DNA from: Cryobacterium breve | Lineage (GTDB): Bacteria; Actinomycetota; Actinomycetes; Actinomycetales; Microbacteriaceae | Direction: 5' to 3' | Length of the DNA stretch: 64,000 nt | Assembly: GCF_027594785.1 (NCBI RefSeq) | Contig: NZ_CP075584.1 | Location: 496,001 to 560,000, forward strand | In this document: piece after piece, positions 9,350-19,664 of the stretch | Layout of the letters: every line of letters begins with the position of its first letter | Position numbering within the stretch: position 1 is the first letter of the stretch | The notes under the pieces: generated by a model | What the model saw: only the letters and a program-made list of their open reading frames with translations | Told to the model about the DNA's origin: nothing | Databases searched by the model: none | Position numbers and translations under genes: made by a program

Positions 9350-10594
9350 ATGGCATCGAAGAAGATCTTTGGAATCGTACTCGCTGGTGGCGAGGGCAAA
9401 CGACTGATGCCGTTGACGGAGGACCGCGCAAAGCCGGCCGTACCGTTCGGCGGCAACTACCGGCTCATCGACTTCGCACTGTCCAACCTGATCAATTCCG
9501 GGTTGACCCAGATCGTCGTCCTGACGCAGTACAAGTCGCACAGCCTCGACCGTCACGTCTCACAGACCTGGCACGTCTCCGGCGGCTTGTTCAACTCATA
9601 CATCGCCTCCGTCCCCGCGCAGCAGCGCCTCGGCAAGCGTTGGTTCTCCGGTTCTGCGGACGCGATCCTGCAGAGCCTCAACCTGATCCACGACGAGAAG
9701 CCCGACATCGTCGTCGTCGTCGGTGCAGACCACGTGTACCGCATGGACTTCAGTCAAATGATCGCCGCCCACATCGCCTCGGGGGCGCAGGCCACCGTCG
9801 CTGCGATCCGCCAGCCGATCGGCCTCGCCGACCAGTTCGGCGTCATCGAGGTCGACGGAGCCACTCCGGACCACATCCGCGAGTTCCGCGAGAAGCCCAA
9901 GGACGCCGTCGGTCTGGCCGACGCACCGCACGAGGTGTTCGCGTCCATGGGCAACTACGTCTTCAACGCAGACGCCCTGATCGAGGCCGTGCTGCGTGAC
10001 GGCGAACGAACCGACTCGAGCCACGACATGGGTGGGGACATCATTCCCGACTTCGTGTCCCGCGGTGAGGCCGGTGTCTACGACCTCCAGCGCAACGAAG
10101 TTCCGGGTTCCACCGATCGCGACCGGTACTACTGGCGCGACGTGGGAACCATCGACTCCTTCTTCGAGGCGCACCAGGACCTGATCAGCGCGCTCCCGGT
10201 CTTCAACCTGTACAACCAGAAGTGGCCGATCTTCAGCCAGCAGCTCAACTCGCCGCCGGCCAAGTTCGTCCGGGACGGCCGTGGCTCGCTCGGCACGATG
10301 ATCGACTCGATCGTGTCCCTCGGCTGCGTCATCTCCGGTGCCCACATCGAGCGCAGCGTGCTCGGGCCGTGGGTGGCGATCGATTCCGGCGCCCACATCG
10401 CCGACTCGATCCTCTTCGACCGGGTGCAGATCCTGCCCGGCGCGACCGTTCGTCGGGCCATCCTCGACAAGAACGTCGTCGTCGCCGCAGGGGCCACCGT
10501 CGGCGTCGACAAGGATCGCGACCTCGCGCGTGGATTCAGCGTCACCGAGTCCGGCATCACCGTGGTCGGCAAGGGCGTGCACGTACACCCGTGA
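9350..10594 (+). CDS. glgC: Glucose-1-phosphate adenylyltransferase (ADP-glucose pyrophosphorylase)
   Basis: The enzyme makes ADP-glucose from ATP and glucose-1-phosphate, the first committed step of glycogen synthesis. Of the 414 residues, the N-terminal nucleotidyltransferase domain has [20 protein letters not shown] and [14 protein letters not shown]. The sugar-phosphate site region is [19 protein letters not shown]. The C-terminal left-handed beta-helix carries hexapeptide-like repeats such as [13 protein letters not shown] 9350 starts [14 protein letters not shown]. The stop overlaps the serB start by four bases (GTGA), so the two are likely translated from one message. Confidence 0.96.
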   Translation: MASKKIFGIVLAGGEGKRLMPLTEDRAKPAVPFGGNYRLIDFALSNLINSGLTQIVVLTQYKSHSLDRHVSQTWHVSGGLFNSYIASVPAQQRLGKRWFSGSADAILQSLNLIHDEKPDIVVVVGADHVYRMDFSQMIAAHIASGAQATVAAIRQPIGLADQFGVIEVDGATPDHIREFREKPKDAVGLADAPHEVFASMGNYVFNADALIEAVLRDGERTDSSHDMGGDIIPDFVSRGEAGVYDLQRNEVPGSTDRDRYYWRDVGTIDSFFEAHQDLISALPVFNLYNQKWPIFSQQLNSPPAKFVRDGRGSLGTMIDSIVSLGCVISGAHIERSVLGPWVAIDSGAHIADSILFDRVQILPGATVRRAILDKNVVVAAGATVGVDKDRDLARGFSVTESGITVVGKGVHVHP

Positions 10595-11238
10595 CCCGTC
10601 CCACTCGTTTCCTGGTCGTCCTCGATTCCGATTCCACCCTGATTGAAAACGAAGTCATCGAACTCCTGGCGGATGCCGCGGGTTCGCTCGAACTCGTCGC
10701 CGCGGTCACCGAACAGGCCATGCGCGGCGAGATCGACTTCGCCCAGAGCCTCCGTGCCCGGGTGAAGACGCTCGCCGGGCTGCCGGAGAGCGTCTTCACC
10801 GAGGTCGGCCGTCTGGTGCGCCCGACTCCGGGCGTCCACGAGCTCATCGCCGGCCTGCACGCCCACGGCAGTCGCATCGGGGTCGTCTCGGGAGGCTTCC
10901 ACGAAGTGCTCGATCCGCTCGCGGAGAGCCTCGGAATCGACCACTGGCGAGCCAATCGGCTCGAGGTCGCCGACGGCCACCTCACCGGCAACCTGGTCGG
11001 GCCGATCATCGACGCGACCGCGAAGGCGGACACCCTCCAGGAATGGGCGGCGGAACTCGGCGTCGCACTCCCCCAGACCGTCGCCGTCGGCGACGGCGCG
11101 AACGACCTGAAGATGATGCACGTCGCGGGCCTCGGCATCGCGTTCAACGCGAAGCCTCTCGTTCGGGCCAAGGCGGACGTCGCGATCGACATCTGCGACC
11201 TCAGCCAGGTCCTTCCCATCCTCGGCCTCCGCGGCTAG
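10591..11238 (+). CDS. serB: Phosphoserine phosphatase SerB-like (HAD superfamily)
   Basis: HAD motif I is [11 protein letters not shown] (nucleophile and acid Asp). [12 protein letters not shown] gives motif II, and [10 protein letters not shown] gives the motif III/IV metal-binding acids. This matches SerB, which removes phosphate from O-phosphoserine in serine synthesis. At 215 residues it is the short form without an N-terminal ACT domain. It starts at a GTG that overlaps the glgC stop by four bases. The coupling to glycogen genes gives no functional hint. Confidence 0.88.
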   Translation: MTRPTRFLVVLDSDSTLIENEVIELLADAAGSLELVAAVTEQAMRGEIDFAQSLRARVKTLAGLPESVFTEVGRLVRPTPGVHELIAGLHAHGSRIGVVSGGFHEVLDPLAESLGIDHWRANRLEVADGHLTGNLVGPIIDATAKADTLQEWAAELGVALPQTVAVGDGANDLKMMHVAGLGIAFNAKPLVRAKADVAIDICDLSQVLPILGLRG

Positions 11239-11273
11239 CGCTTCCGCACCAGGCGCCGCCGTGTCCGGTGGAC

Positions 11274-12947
11274 TCAGTCGCGGTTGGGTGGTCCGGTGAG
11301 GACCTGGTGGGCGCGGTGCCGGTTCGGTGGCCGCCACAGTCGTTGCGGGTCGATCAGCCCCGGGGCCCGGACTTGCGGCGACCCCTTCACCATGCGGATC
11401 TCCCACCCGGAGGTGTCGATCGTGTGGTGATGGAACCAACACAGTAAGACACCGTTGTCGACGGTCGTGGGTCCGTCTTTCGCCCATGGCTTCACGTGGT
11501 GCACTTCGGCCCAGTGTGCGGGTGCTTTGCAGCCGGGGATGATGCAGCCGCCGTCGCGGGCGGTGATCGCCCGGCGCTGCGCCCGGTTGAAGTACCGTCG
11601 CTCCGGTCCGAGTTTGAGGACCTGGTTGTTCTCCCCGAACAACACCCCTTGGAAGCCGCCGTCACAGATCCGCTGATGCACCGTCTTCAAAGACACCGGG
11701 GCCTCGACGCCGTCGATCCACCCGACGCCGACGCCGCTCGCGAGGTCGGCGGCGTTCACGTGCACCATCACCGTCGGGGCCGACCCGCCCATGCTGGGCG
11801 TGTCCTCGTCCCGGGCGGCGTGCTCGAACAAGGCCCGAAGGATGTCTGCACGTTTCTCCCCGCCGGTACGGGTATCCGCACGGCGCTCCCGCAGCTCGGC
11901 CTCGATCACATCCAGCTCTGGGCCCGTACCAGCCTCGCCAGAGGTCTCGGCGCCGGGGATCAGCTGCCCGGAGTCCATCAGGGCTTGCTCCTCCTCGGTG
12001 GGGAACGCGGGCCGGGCGTGGAAGCTGAGGAACGCGTCGAAGAGGGTGTTCATCATCCCGTAGAGCTCCGGCGTCACCCCACCCTTCACCGGGTACAGGC
12101 CGTTCTTCAATTGGCCGAAGCCGATGTTCGACTTCGCCTCGAACAGATCCTCCTGGGGCAGGACCCCGTCGGGGTCGAGGATGGCTTGCCATTGGAGCAC
12201 CATGCCGCGGATCAGGTCTGCGGCCGCGGGCACCCCGGCGCCGGCGAGGATCTCGGTCTCGGGCGTGATCCACCCGGCCGCCGTGGCGACCAGGGCACGT
12301 TCGGCGACCTCGACCTCGGCCGGGACCGCCCGGTGACTGACCGCCCCGAGCCCCGTGGTGATCATTTCGGCCGCTTCCACACCGATGTCCCCCGTCGCCA
12401 GGGCGGCCCCGACGACCGGGAAGAGCGGCGGCAACACCGCCAGGCCCGCCCGGCGGGGCAACACCGCATCCCCGAGCTTGATGCGGCGCTTCACCTCCCG
12501 GGCCGAGACCCGCGTCACCCGGGTCAGCACATCCCAGGGGCCCCGGCAGCCCATGCGCCACGCCAGGCCCTCCCGGCCGAGCACCCGGGCCCGCCGGTCC
12601 ACATCCGTGGCGGTGTTCACCCGGGCCGCGTCCACCGTCCGGCCGATCGCCTCCACAGTGCTGAGCGCCTTCACCGCTTCTGTGTCACTGAGCAGTCCGA
12701 CCGGGATCGCGGCCAGGGCTTCTGCGAGAGCCGCCTGCGCCTCGACGAGCCGGGCGACAGCATCCGCATGCACCGACGGCACCGACGGCACCGACCCGGC
12801 CAGCCCTTCCGCACCTTCGAAACCCTCGGCAACGGCGACCGGCTGGGCCGGCTGGGCCGGCTCGACACCGACGGTGGGCTGGTCTCCCGCGGCCCCGGAA
12901 TCGGGTGTCTGCGGGGTGTGTGACTGGGGATCCGTAGCTCCTGCCAT
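11274..12947 (-). CDS. DUF222 / HNH endonuclease signature protein (13E12 repeat family)
   Basis: The 557-residue protein has the long helical DUF222 domain (about residues 60-400) followed by an HNH nuclease domain near residues 460-525. The HNH core is GCIIPGCKAPAHWAEVHHV with LCWFHHHTID after it, giving two zinc Cys and the HH...N...H set. This family occurs in many copies per genome in Actinobacteria, and in Mycobacterium tuberculosis it is linked to REP13E12 repeats and phage attachment. It breaks the expected housekeeping order between serB and the reductase gene, so it may be a mobile insertion. A large inverted repeat lies just upstream of its start. The frame is intact. Confidence 0.88.
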   Translation of the reverse strand: MAGATDPQSHTPQTPDSGAAGDQPTVGVEPAQPAQPVAVAEGFEGAEGLAGSVPSVPSVHADAVARLVEAQAALAEALAAIPVGLLSDTEAVKALSTVEAIGRTVDAARVNTATDVDRRARVLGREGLAWRMGCRGPWDVLTRVTRVSAREVKRRIKLGDAVLPRRAGLAVLPPLFPVVGAALATGDIGVEAAEMITTGLGAVSHRAVPAEVEVAERALVATAAGWITPETEILAGAGVPAAADLIRGMVLQWQAILDPDGVLPQEDLFEAKSNIGFGQLKNGLYPVKGGVTPELYGMMNTLFDAFLSFHARPAFPTEEEQALMDSGQLIPGAETSGEAGTGPELDVIEAELRERRADTRTGGEKRADILRALFEHAARDEDTPSMGGSAPTVMVHVNAADLASGVGVGWIDGVEAPVSLKTVHQRICDGGFQGVLFGENNQVLKLGPERRYFNRAQRRAITARDGGCIIPGCKAPAHWAEVHHVKPWAKDGPTTVDNGVLLCWFHHHTIDTSGWEIRMVKGSPQVRAPGLIDPQRLWRPPNRHRAHQVLTGPPNRD

Positions 12948-13051
12948 ACCCCGATTCTACCCCGAATCGAACACGAATGCGAGACTTACTCACCTAATTT
13001 ATGGCTGATCATCTCAAGTTTCACACCTGCAGACGAGAGTAAGCATCGCCC

Positions 13052-13154
13052 GTGGTGGCTACCTCATGAGATCCGCCCGGGCGAGCGCCTCAGGTCCGCG
13101 GACCAGTGCGGCGGATCCCTCCCGGCAGCACGGATCTCCTGAGGTAGCCACCAC
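13052..13154. repeat. 24-bp inverted repeat enclosing a 55-base loop
   Basis: The left arm, 13052-13075, begins GTGGTGGCTACC. The right arm, 13131-13154, ends GGTAGCCACCAC. The arms pair at 23 of 24 positions. The loop contains a second palindrome, GGTCCGCGGACC. A degenerate third copy of the right arm (CGAATCTCCTGAGGCTAC) follows at about 13162-13179. The stretch lies between the DUF222-HNH start and the reductase stop, in the 302-base gap that holds no gene. It could be a strong terminator or the remains of a small mobile or REP-like element. Confidence 0.65.
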
Positions 13155-13249
13155 TACTGCCCGAATCTCCTGAGGCTACTGCGTGAGGCGAGGGTCTCGC
13201 GCAGGGTCGCGCCGACCTCCATGTCGCCGTGGGCGCATCGCTGACCTGG

Positions 13250-13960
13250 TCAGTGACCCATGCCGAGACCGCCGTCGACCGGGATCACGGCACCGGAGAT
13301 GTACCCGGCGTCGTCGCCCGCGAGCCACGTGACGACCTTCGCGACCTCGGTGGCAGACGCAAAGCGTCCTGCCGGGATGTTCTTCTTGTACTCGGCCTGA
13401 ACGGCATCGGAAAGCTCGGCGGTCATCTCGGTCTCAATGAAGCCGGGCGCGACGACGTTCGCGGTGATGCCGCGGGCACCGAGTTCGCGCGTGACGGAGC
13501 GGGCGAGCCCGACCAGCCCGCTCTTGGAGGCGGAGTAGTTGACCTGCCCGGCGGAACCGTAGAGGCCGACCACGCTCGAGATCAGCACGATCCGGCCGAA
13601 CCTGGCCTTGAGCATGCCCTTGGACGCGCGCTTGACGACGCGGAAGGCGCCGCTCAGGTTCGTGTCGATCACCGAGGTGAAGTCGTCCTCGGTCATCCGC
13701 ATCAGGAGGGTGTCCTTGGTGATTCCGGCGTTGGCCACGACCACTTCGACCGGTCCGAGGGACGCCTCGATCTCGGTGAACGCGGCGTCGATCGATGCGG
13801 CGTCCGTGACGTCGGCCCGCACCGTGAGGGTGCCCTCCGGGCCGGACCCGGAGCGGGCGGTGACCGCCACGCGGTGGCCCTGGCGTACGAATTCTTCGGC
13901 GATGGCAAAGCCGATCCCGCGGTTGCCCCCGGTCACGAGAACGGTCCTGACGGAAGGCAT
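13250..13960 (-). CDS. 3-oxoacyl-ACP reductase-like short-chain dehydrogenase (FabG/MabA type)
   Basis: This classical SDR of 236 residues has the cofactor motif TGGNRGIG, VVANAGITKDT, the catalytic Ser in LISSVVGLYG and the YxxxK pair in NYSASKSGL. The sequence is closest in feel to the FabG/MabA group, which reduces beta-ketoacyl-ACP with NADPH in fatty acid elongation. I took ATG 13960 rather than an upstream ATG at 14002 because the fold starts at PSVRTVLVTGG. No enoyl-ACP reductase gene lies beside it, unlike the mabA-inhA pair of mycobacteria. Confidence 0.85.
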   Translation of the reverse strand: MPSVRTVLVTGGNRGIGFAIAEEFVRQGHRVAVTARSGSGPEGTLTVRADVTDAASIDAAFTEIEASLGPVEVVVANAGITKDTLLMRMTEDDFTSVIDTNLSGAFRVVKRASKGMLKARFGRIVLISSVVGLYGSAGQVNYSASKSGLVGLARSVTRELGARGITANVVAPGFIETEMTAELSDAVQAEYKKNIPAGRFASATEVAKVVTWLAGDDAGYISGAVIPVDGGLGMGH

Positions 13961-14094
13961 CCGGTTCCAATCTATTCCCAGCGAACGACCAGCCGTACGC
14001 ACGTATATTCCAGTTTACGGTGTCATCCCACAGACCGGGCGAGACGTAGGCTTATCAGGCAAAACCTCGACCGGTTGACCGAAGCGATGAGAGT

Positions 14095-14484
14095 ATGAAA
14101 CAGCAGTCGATCACTTCCCTGCCTCCGTCTCCGGAGGCCGAACGACACGCCCGGATGATCAAGTACTCCGTCACCATGGGCATCCGCATGGTGTGCATCG
14201 TCCTGATGCTCTTCGTGCACGGCTGGTGGCTTCTGGTCTGCGCCGCCGGCGCGATCGTGCTTCCGTATTTCGCCATGATCATCGCGAACGTCCACGGCAC
14301 GGGCGAGGCAAGCACCGTCGTACGCCCCGGCGCCGTGCAGCTGTACCGCGGGCAGTCCGAGTCGTATCGGGGACCCGCGTCAGAGGCCCACGCATCGGCG
14401 GAACCCGGGTCGACTGAAGCGACCTCGGCTGAATCGAACTCCGCGCGCCCGGATGGGTCGCGCGGCCCGGCAGAGGCCGCATGA
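14095..14484 (+). CDS. DUF3099 membrane protein
   Basis: This 129-residue protein has two hydrophobic segments, about residues 30-46 and 47-63, and a long, polar, Ser/Glu-rich C-terminal tail from about residue 90. The core from HARMIKYSVTMGIRM to IIANVHG is the DUF3099 signature found almost only in Actinobacteria. The function is unknown. The stop overlaps the start of the next small gene by four bases (ATGA), and that gene overlaps the SURF1 gene in the same way, so the three form a tightly coupled operon. The link to SURF1 suggests a membrane or cytochrome oxidase role, which is inference. Confidence 0.87.
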   Translation: MKQQSITSLPPSPEAERHARMIKYSVTMGIRMVCIVLMLFVHGWWLLVCAAGAIVLPYFAMIIANVHGTGEASTVVRPGAVQLYRGQSESYRGPASEAHASAEPGSTEATSAESNSARPDGSRGPAEAA

Positions 14485-14741
14485 TCGGTTTCGACGACGA
14501 CCTCGAGATCCCCCGGTGTTCCCGGGCAGGGTGCCAGGACGACGCTACCTGGCGCATCGACTGGCGCAATCCGCGCATCCACGCCGAGGACCGGGTGAAG
14601 ACGTGGCTCGCCTGCTCCGGGCACGTCGACTTCCTCCGAGAATTCCTGAGCGCCAGGGACTTTCCAGTGGCTGTCGTCGCGCTCAACGCTGCGCCGGGCA
14701 CGACTCCGGGCCATGCCGCCGTCGGGACGAACCCGTCATGA
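14481..14741 (+). CDS. Small Cys/His protein of unknown function
   Basis: This 86-residue protein is read from ATG 14481. Cysteines in CSRAGC and in WLACSGHVDF, with nearby His, look like a possible zinc-ribbon or metal site. The conserved look of ATWRIDWRNPRIH argues that it is a real gene. It overlaps DUF3099 by four bases upstream and SURF1 by four bases downstream. I do not recognise an experimentally known homologue. Given its place beside a cytochrome oxidase assembly factor, a metal-related helper role is possible but unproven. Confidence 0.75.
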   Translation: MIGFDDDLEIPRCSRAGCQDDATWRIDWRNPRIHAEDRVKTWLACSGHVDFLREFLSARDFPVAVVALNAAPGTTPGHAAVGTNPS

Positions 14742-15580
14742 TCGGCTGGAAGTTCGCGTTCACCCGACGGTGGGCCGGATACCTCGTGCTGACCATCATC
14801 TTCGGCGCCGCGTGCGCCGGCCTGGGCATGTGGCAGTTCGCCAGGCGTAACGAGGCCCTCGTCGAGATCAACAAGGTCGACGCGAACTACGACCACACGC
14901 CGGTGAGCCTGACCGAAGCCCTGCCTACCCTCGATTCGTTCAACGAGTCGCAGAAGTGGCTCCCGGTGACGATGACGGGCACCTATCTCGCCACCGATGA
15001 GCTGATCGTGCGGAACCGCCCGATGAACGTGCACCCCGGTTTCGAGGTGCTCACCCCGCTGCTCCTCGCCGACGGCACCGTCTTCGTCGTCGATCGCGGC
15101 TGGGTCCCGACCGGCGAGTCAGCGGATGCCCCCGGCCCGGTTCCCGCCGCCCCGTCCGGTGAAGTCACCGTCATCGCCCGGCTCAAGGCTGGGGAGCCGA
15201 CCCTTCCCGGGCGCACGGCGAGCGGTAACCAGATCGCCACGATCCATCTCGCCGACGTCGCCGAACGGGTCGGCGCGCCGACCTATACCGCGGCATACGG
15301 GCTGATGGCGTCCGAGGACCCCGCGCCGGCCACCCGGCCCGCCGGCGTGACCCGGCCCGTCGCGGACGAGGGATCACACCTGTCCTACGCGTTCCAGTGG
15401 ATGCTGTTCGCCCTGCTCGGCTTCATCGGGCTCGCCTGGGCGGTTCGCCAGGAGTTCCGCGCTCTCAACGCGGACGACCCCGAGGAACGCACCCGCGCAG
15501 CGGAACGCGCCCGCCGCGTGGCCGCCAAGCCCCGCTCGGACGCAGAAGTCGAAGACGACCTCATCGACAGCACGCACTAG
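14738..15580 (+). CDS. SURF1-family cytochrome c oxidase assembly protein
   Basis: This 280-residue protein has the SURF1 layout: an N-terminal membrane helix (about residues 13-30, with GLGMWQFARR after it), a large extracytoplasmic domain with LIVRNRPMNVHPGFEVLTPL and FVVDRGWVP, and a C-terminal helix around FQWMLFALLGFIGLAWAV. SURF1 proteins help insert haem a into oxidase subunit I. This fits with ctaA and ctaB, the haem A synthesis genes, found about 8 kb away. The tail ends in a charged cytosolic stretch. It is translationally coupled to the preceding small gene through an ATGA overlap. Confidence 0.92.
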   Translation: MIGWKFAFTRRWAGYLVLTIIFGAACAGLGMWQFARRNEALVEINKVDANYDHTPVSLTEALPTLDSFNESQKWLPVTMTGTYLATDELIVRNRPMNVHPGFEVLTPLLLADGTVFVVDRGWVPTGESADAPGPVPAAPSGEVTVIARLKAGEPTLPGRTASGNQIATIHLADVAERVGAPTYTAAYGLMASEDPAPATRPAGVTRPVADEGSHLSYAFQWMLFALLGFIGLAWAVRQEFRALNADDPEERTRAAERARRVAAKPRSDAEVEDDLIDSTH

Positions 15581-15582
15581 CA

Positions 15583-15633
15583 GCGAGCACGCACCGCTCG
15601 CGAGCAAGCACCGTTTGCGAGCATGCACCGGCG
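15583..15633. repeat. Three tandem 17-bp repeats
   Basis: Units GCGAGCACGCACCGCTC, GCGAGCAAGCACCGTTT and GCGAGCATGCACCGGCG start at 15583, 15600 and 15617. A weaker fourth copy may lie in the end of the SURF1 gene. They fill the gap between the convergent SURF1 and ABC-F genes and show no dyad like a terminator. Their role is unknown; slippage-generated repeats are the plain explanation. Confidence 0.6.
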
Positions 15634-15648
15634 GATGGTTGCTGGCGA

Positions 15649-17248
<1,600 letters not shown>

Positions 17249-17340
17249 AGCAATAGTCCGTTCGGAATGTTCGTGGGAGGGGTTCGGCCCGACCGGGCCA
17301 GCTATTTAGTATATTCTCGCGCGGCGACCAGCCGGGACGC

Positions 17341-17983
17341 TCAGAAAAGTGTCGCCCTCAGCGTGTTCGCAAGCCACTCCCGGTATGCCCCGACCGACCA
17401 GTCCAGGTCGAGGACGAGCGATCGGTAGACCTGCGGGTGGGCGAGTGCCCAGATCGCCGCGGCGGCCTCGTGGTCGCTCAGTCCGCTCCGCAGCGCATGG
17501 CGGTCGCGCAACGCCGTTGCCGTCTGGCTGAAGTTGTGCAGCAATCGCGCGGACTGGCGCAGGCTCGAGCCGAGCCACGTCGGCGTCCACCCCGGCTGCC
17601 TGCGCGACGACCCTCCGCAGTGCGGCGGTGCGCACGTTCGTCTCAACGCACCAATCGACGAGCAGGCGGATGATGTCGGTCGCCGAGCGCGGTCCGCTCC
17701 CCGACCGGGGTGCCGAAACCGGATGCTCATGCGCGGACTCCCCCAGGCCGGCGGGCCCCGTGGCGCCGCGCTCGAGCACGGCAGCGAGGAGGTCCGCCTT
17801 GAGGCCCACGGAGTTGTAGATGGTCTGCACCGCGACACCCGCCTCCGCGGCGATCGCTGCCACGGAGGCCGCGATGTACCCGCGCTCGAGCATGAGGCGC
17901 TCGGCCGCGTCGAGGATCTCGGTCCTGGTCGCCTCACTTTGCACCGATCGACGGTTCGGCCGCGTCTTTCCAGGGAAATCCAT
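17341..17983 (-). CDS. TetR-family transcriptional regulator (frameshifted in this sequence)
   Basis: The N-terminal helix-turn-helix is clear: RTEILDAAERLMLERGY, then AAIAAEAGVAVQTIYNSVG. The C-terminal ligand domain has no recognisable specificity. The repaired length is 213 residues, starting MDFPGKTRPNRR at ATG 17983. An extra G in GCAGGCTC at 17559-17566 splits the frame between DVARLE and LRQSARLL. A dyad just upstream of the start may be its own operator. Its targets are unknown; it lies downstream of no obvious transporter or enzyme gene. Confidence 0.86.
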
Positions 17984-17990
17984 TTGATTA

Positions 17991-18021
17991 GCATACCGTT
18001 CCAGTGAGTGGAAGAGCATAC
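17991..18021. promoter_or_regulatory. Candidate operator upstream of the TetR gene
   Basis: TTCCAGTGAGTGGAA (17999-18013) is an inverted repeat with 5-base arms around five bases. It is flanked by the direct repeat GCATAC at 17991-17996 and 18016-18021. It begins eight bases upstream of the regulator's ATG, a common place for a TetR autoregulatory site. No experimental consensus was used. Confidence 0.4.
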
Positions 18022-18091
18022 TAAGTCAGCCACGGGCGCGGGCGGGCCCCGGTTGGACTGCCGGTCGACGGCATCCGCCGGTTAACGCAGT

Positions 18092-18119
18092 GTCGCCCCG
18101 GATCGGAATCCGGGGCGAC
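18092..18119. terminator. Hairpin terminator at the end of the suf operon
   Basis: Perfect 12-bp arms GTCGCCCCGGAT and ATCCGGGGCGAC surround the loop CGGA. It lies 33 bases past the stop of the last suf-operon gene on the minus strand, without a strong T run. Confidence 0.65.
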
Positions 18120-18152
18120 GTTGCTGCTGTGCGGGTGATACCGGTGCGACGG

Positions 18153-18482
18153 TCAGATCGCGAAGCCGAGGGCGCGCATCATGTCGCGGCCGTCGTCGGT
18201 GATCTTCTCCGGGCCCCACGGCGGCATCCAGACCCAGTTGATCCGGAACTGCTCCACGACGCCGTCGAGTGCTTCGGCGGTCTGCTCCTCGAGCACGTCC
18301 GTCAGCGGGCAGCCTGCCGAGGTCAGGGTCATGTGGATGATCAGGGCGTCGTTCTCGTCGTCCCAGCCCAGGTCGTAGATGAGTCCGAGGTCGACGACGT
18401 TGATGCCGAGCTCGGGGTCCATGACGTCTTTGAGCGCCTCTTCGATCTCATCGAATCGCTCGGGTGCCAGCGTTGAAACCAT
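18153..18482 (-). CDS. sufT: DUF59/MIP18-family metal-sulfur cluster assembly factor (SufT-like)
   Basis: This 109-residue cytoplasmic protein begins with the family motif DVMDPELGINVVDLGLIYDL. It also has the conserved cysteine in LTSAGCPLTDVLEEQ. SufT-like proteins help deliver or mature Fe-S clusters. It is the last gene of the suf operon here, four bases after sufC. The final part, INWVWMPPWGPEKITDDGR, is typical of the actinobacterial version. sufS and sufU, which often precede it, are not present. Confidence 0.92.
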   Translation of the reverse strand: MVSTLAPERFDEIEEALKDVMDPELGINVVDLGLIYDLGWDDENDALIIHMTLTSAGCPLTDVLEEQTAEALDGVVEQFRINWVWMPPWGPEKITDDGRDMMRALGFAI

Positions 18483-18486
18483 GCGG

Positions 18487-19252
18487 TCAGCCTACGTTCG
18501 AATCGACGAGAAAGCGATCATAACCTTCGTCCTCGAGCCGGTCGGCCAGCTCGGGCCCGCCCTGCTCCGCGATCCGCCCGTTGACGAACACGTGCACGAA
18601 GTCGGGCTCGATGTAGCGCAGGATGCGGGTGTAGTGCGTGATCAGGAGGATGCCGAGGCCGGTGTTCGCCTTGGCGCGGTTGACACCCTCTGAGACGATC
18701 TTGAGCGCGTCGACATCGAGGCCGGAGTCGGTCTCGTCGAGGATCGCGAACTTGGGCTTGAGCAGTTCGAGCCTGCAGGATCTCGTTGCGCTTCTTCTCG
18801 CCACCGGAGAAGCCCTCATTCACGTTGCGCTCAGCGAAGCTCTTGTCCATGCGCAGGTTCGTCATGGACTGGCGGACGTCCTTGATCCAGGAGCGGATCG
18901 CGGGCGCTTCGCCGTCGATCGCGGTCTTGGCGGTGCGGAGGAAGTTGGTGACGGTGACTCCCGGGATCTCGACCGGGTACTGCATCGCGAGGAAGAGCCC
19001 GGCTCGGGCGCGCTGGTCGACGGTCATGGTGAGGACTTCCTCACCGTCGAGCAGGATGGAGCCGCTGTCGGCGTGGTACTTGGGGTGGCCGGCGATCGTG
19101 TACGCGAGGGTCGACTTGCCGGAGCCGTTCGGCCCCATGATGGCGTGGATCTCGCCCTCGTTGATCGTGAGGTTGACACCCTTCAGGATCTGCTTGGTGC
19201 CCTGGTCGGTCTCGACGCTGACGTGCAGGTCCTTGATCTCAAGAACTGACAT
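18487..19252 (-). CDS. sufC: Fe-S cluster assembly ATPase SufC (frameshifted in this sequence)
   Basis: This is the ABC-type ATPase partner of the SufBD scaffold. Its 254 residues carry Walker [13 protein letters not shown], signature [13 protein letters not shown], Walker [13 protein letters not shown] and the H-loop in [12 protein letters not shown] 19252 begins [11 protein letters not shown]. An extra base in GAGCCTGC at 18769-18776 splits the frame exactly after RNEILQ; removing it continues into [13 protein letters not shown]. It lies between the Rieske ferredoxin and SufT-like genes. Confidence 0.94.
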
Positions 19253-19332
19253 GAATTCTCTGGTCTCTTTCATTCAAACGGCGCCGAGGCGCCGGTACGT
19301 GGTGGGGCGAAACGCGAAGGGTCGGAGACCCG

Positions 19333-19662
19333 TTACGCGGGAACGCTGATGGGGGTCGGGTCGATGTAGACGTCGCCGTCGATCAACTCGACCTTGAAGA
19401 CGGGAACGGGTTCGTACGCCGGGAGGTTGAGCGGGCGACCGCTCTTCAGGGAGAACTTGGAGCCGTGCGCCCAGCATTCGACAGTGTCGTCCTCAACGAA
19501 TCCCTCGGAGAGGGAGATGTCACCGTGCGTGCAGGTGTCGCCGATCGCGAAGACGTCGCCGGCGCTGTCCCGCACCACGACGATGGGGACTCCGTCGATC
19601 TCGACCTTGACGGCCTGGTTCTCTTCGAGCTCGTCGAAGGCGCAGATCTTCGTGGACGCCAT
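19333..19662 (-). CDS. Rieske [2Fe-2S] ferredoxin within the suf operon
   Basis: This 109-residue Rieske domain has cluster ligands in CTHGDISLSEG and CWAHGSKF (C-x-H...C-x2-H). It is of the type usually annotated as a non-haem iron oxygenase ferredoxin subunit. There is no oxygenase nearby. Its position between sufD and sufC suggests that it is either a cluster recipient or an electron donor in assembly. This gene order is recurrent in actinobacterial suf operons, to my knowledge without a defined role. It starts two bases after the sufD stop. Confidence 0.9.
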   Translation of the reverse strand: MASTKICAFDELEENQAVKVEIDGVPIVVVRDSAGDVFAIGDTCTHGDISLSEGFVEDDTVECWAHGSKFSLKSGRPLNLPAYEPVPVFKVELIDGDVYIDPTPISVPA

Positions 19663-19664
19663 GG

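Noticed and set aside
15583..15633. CRISPR array or terminator at the 17-bp repeats
   Set aside because: There are no spacers, no dyad symmetry and only three units.
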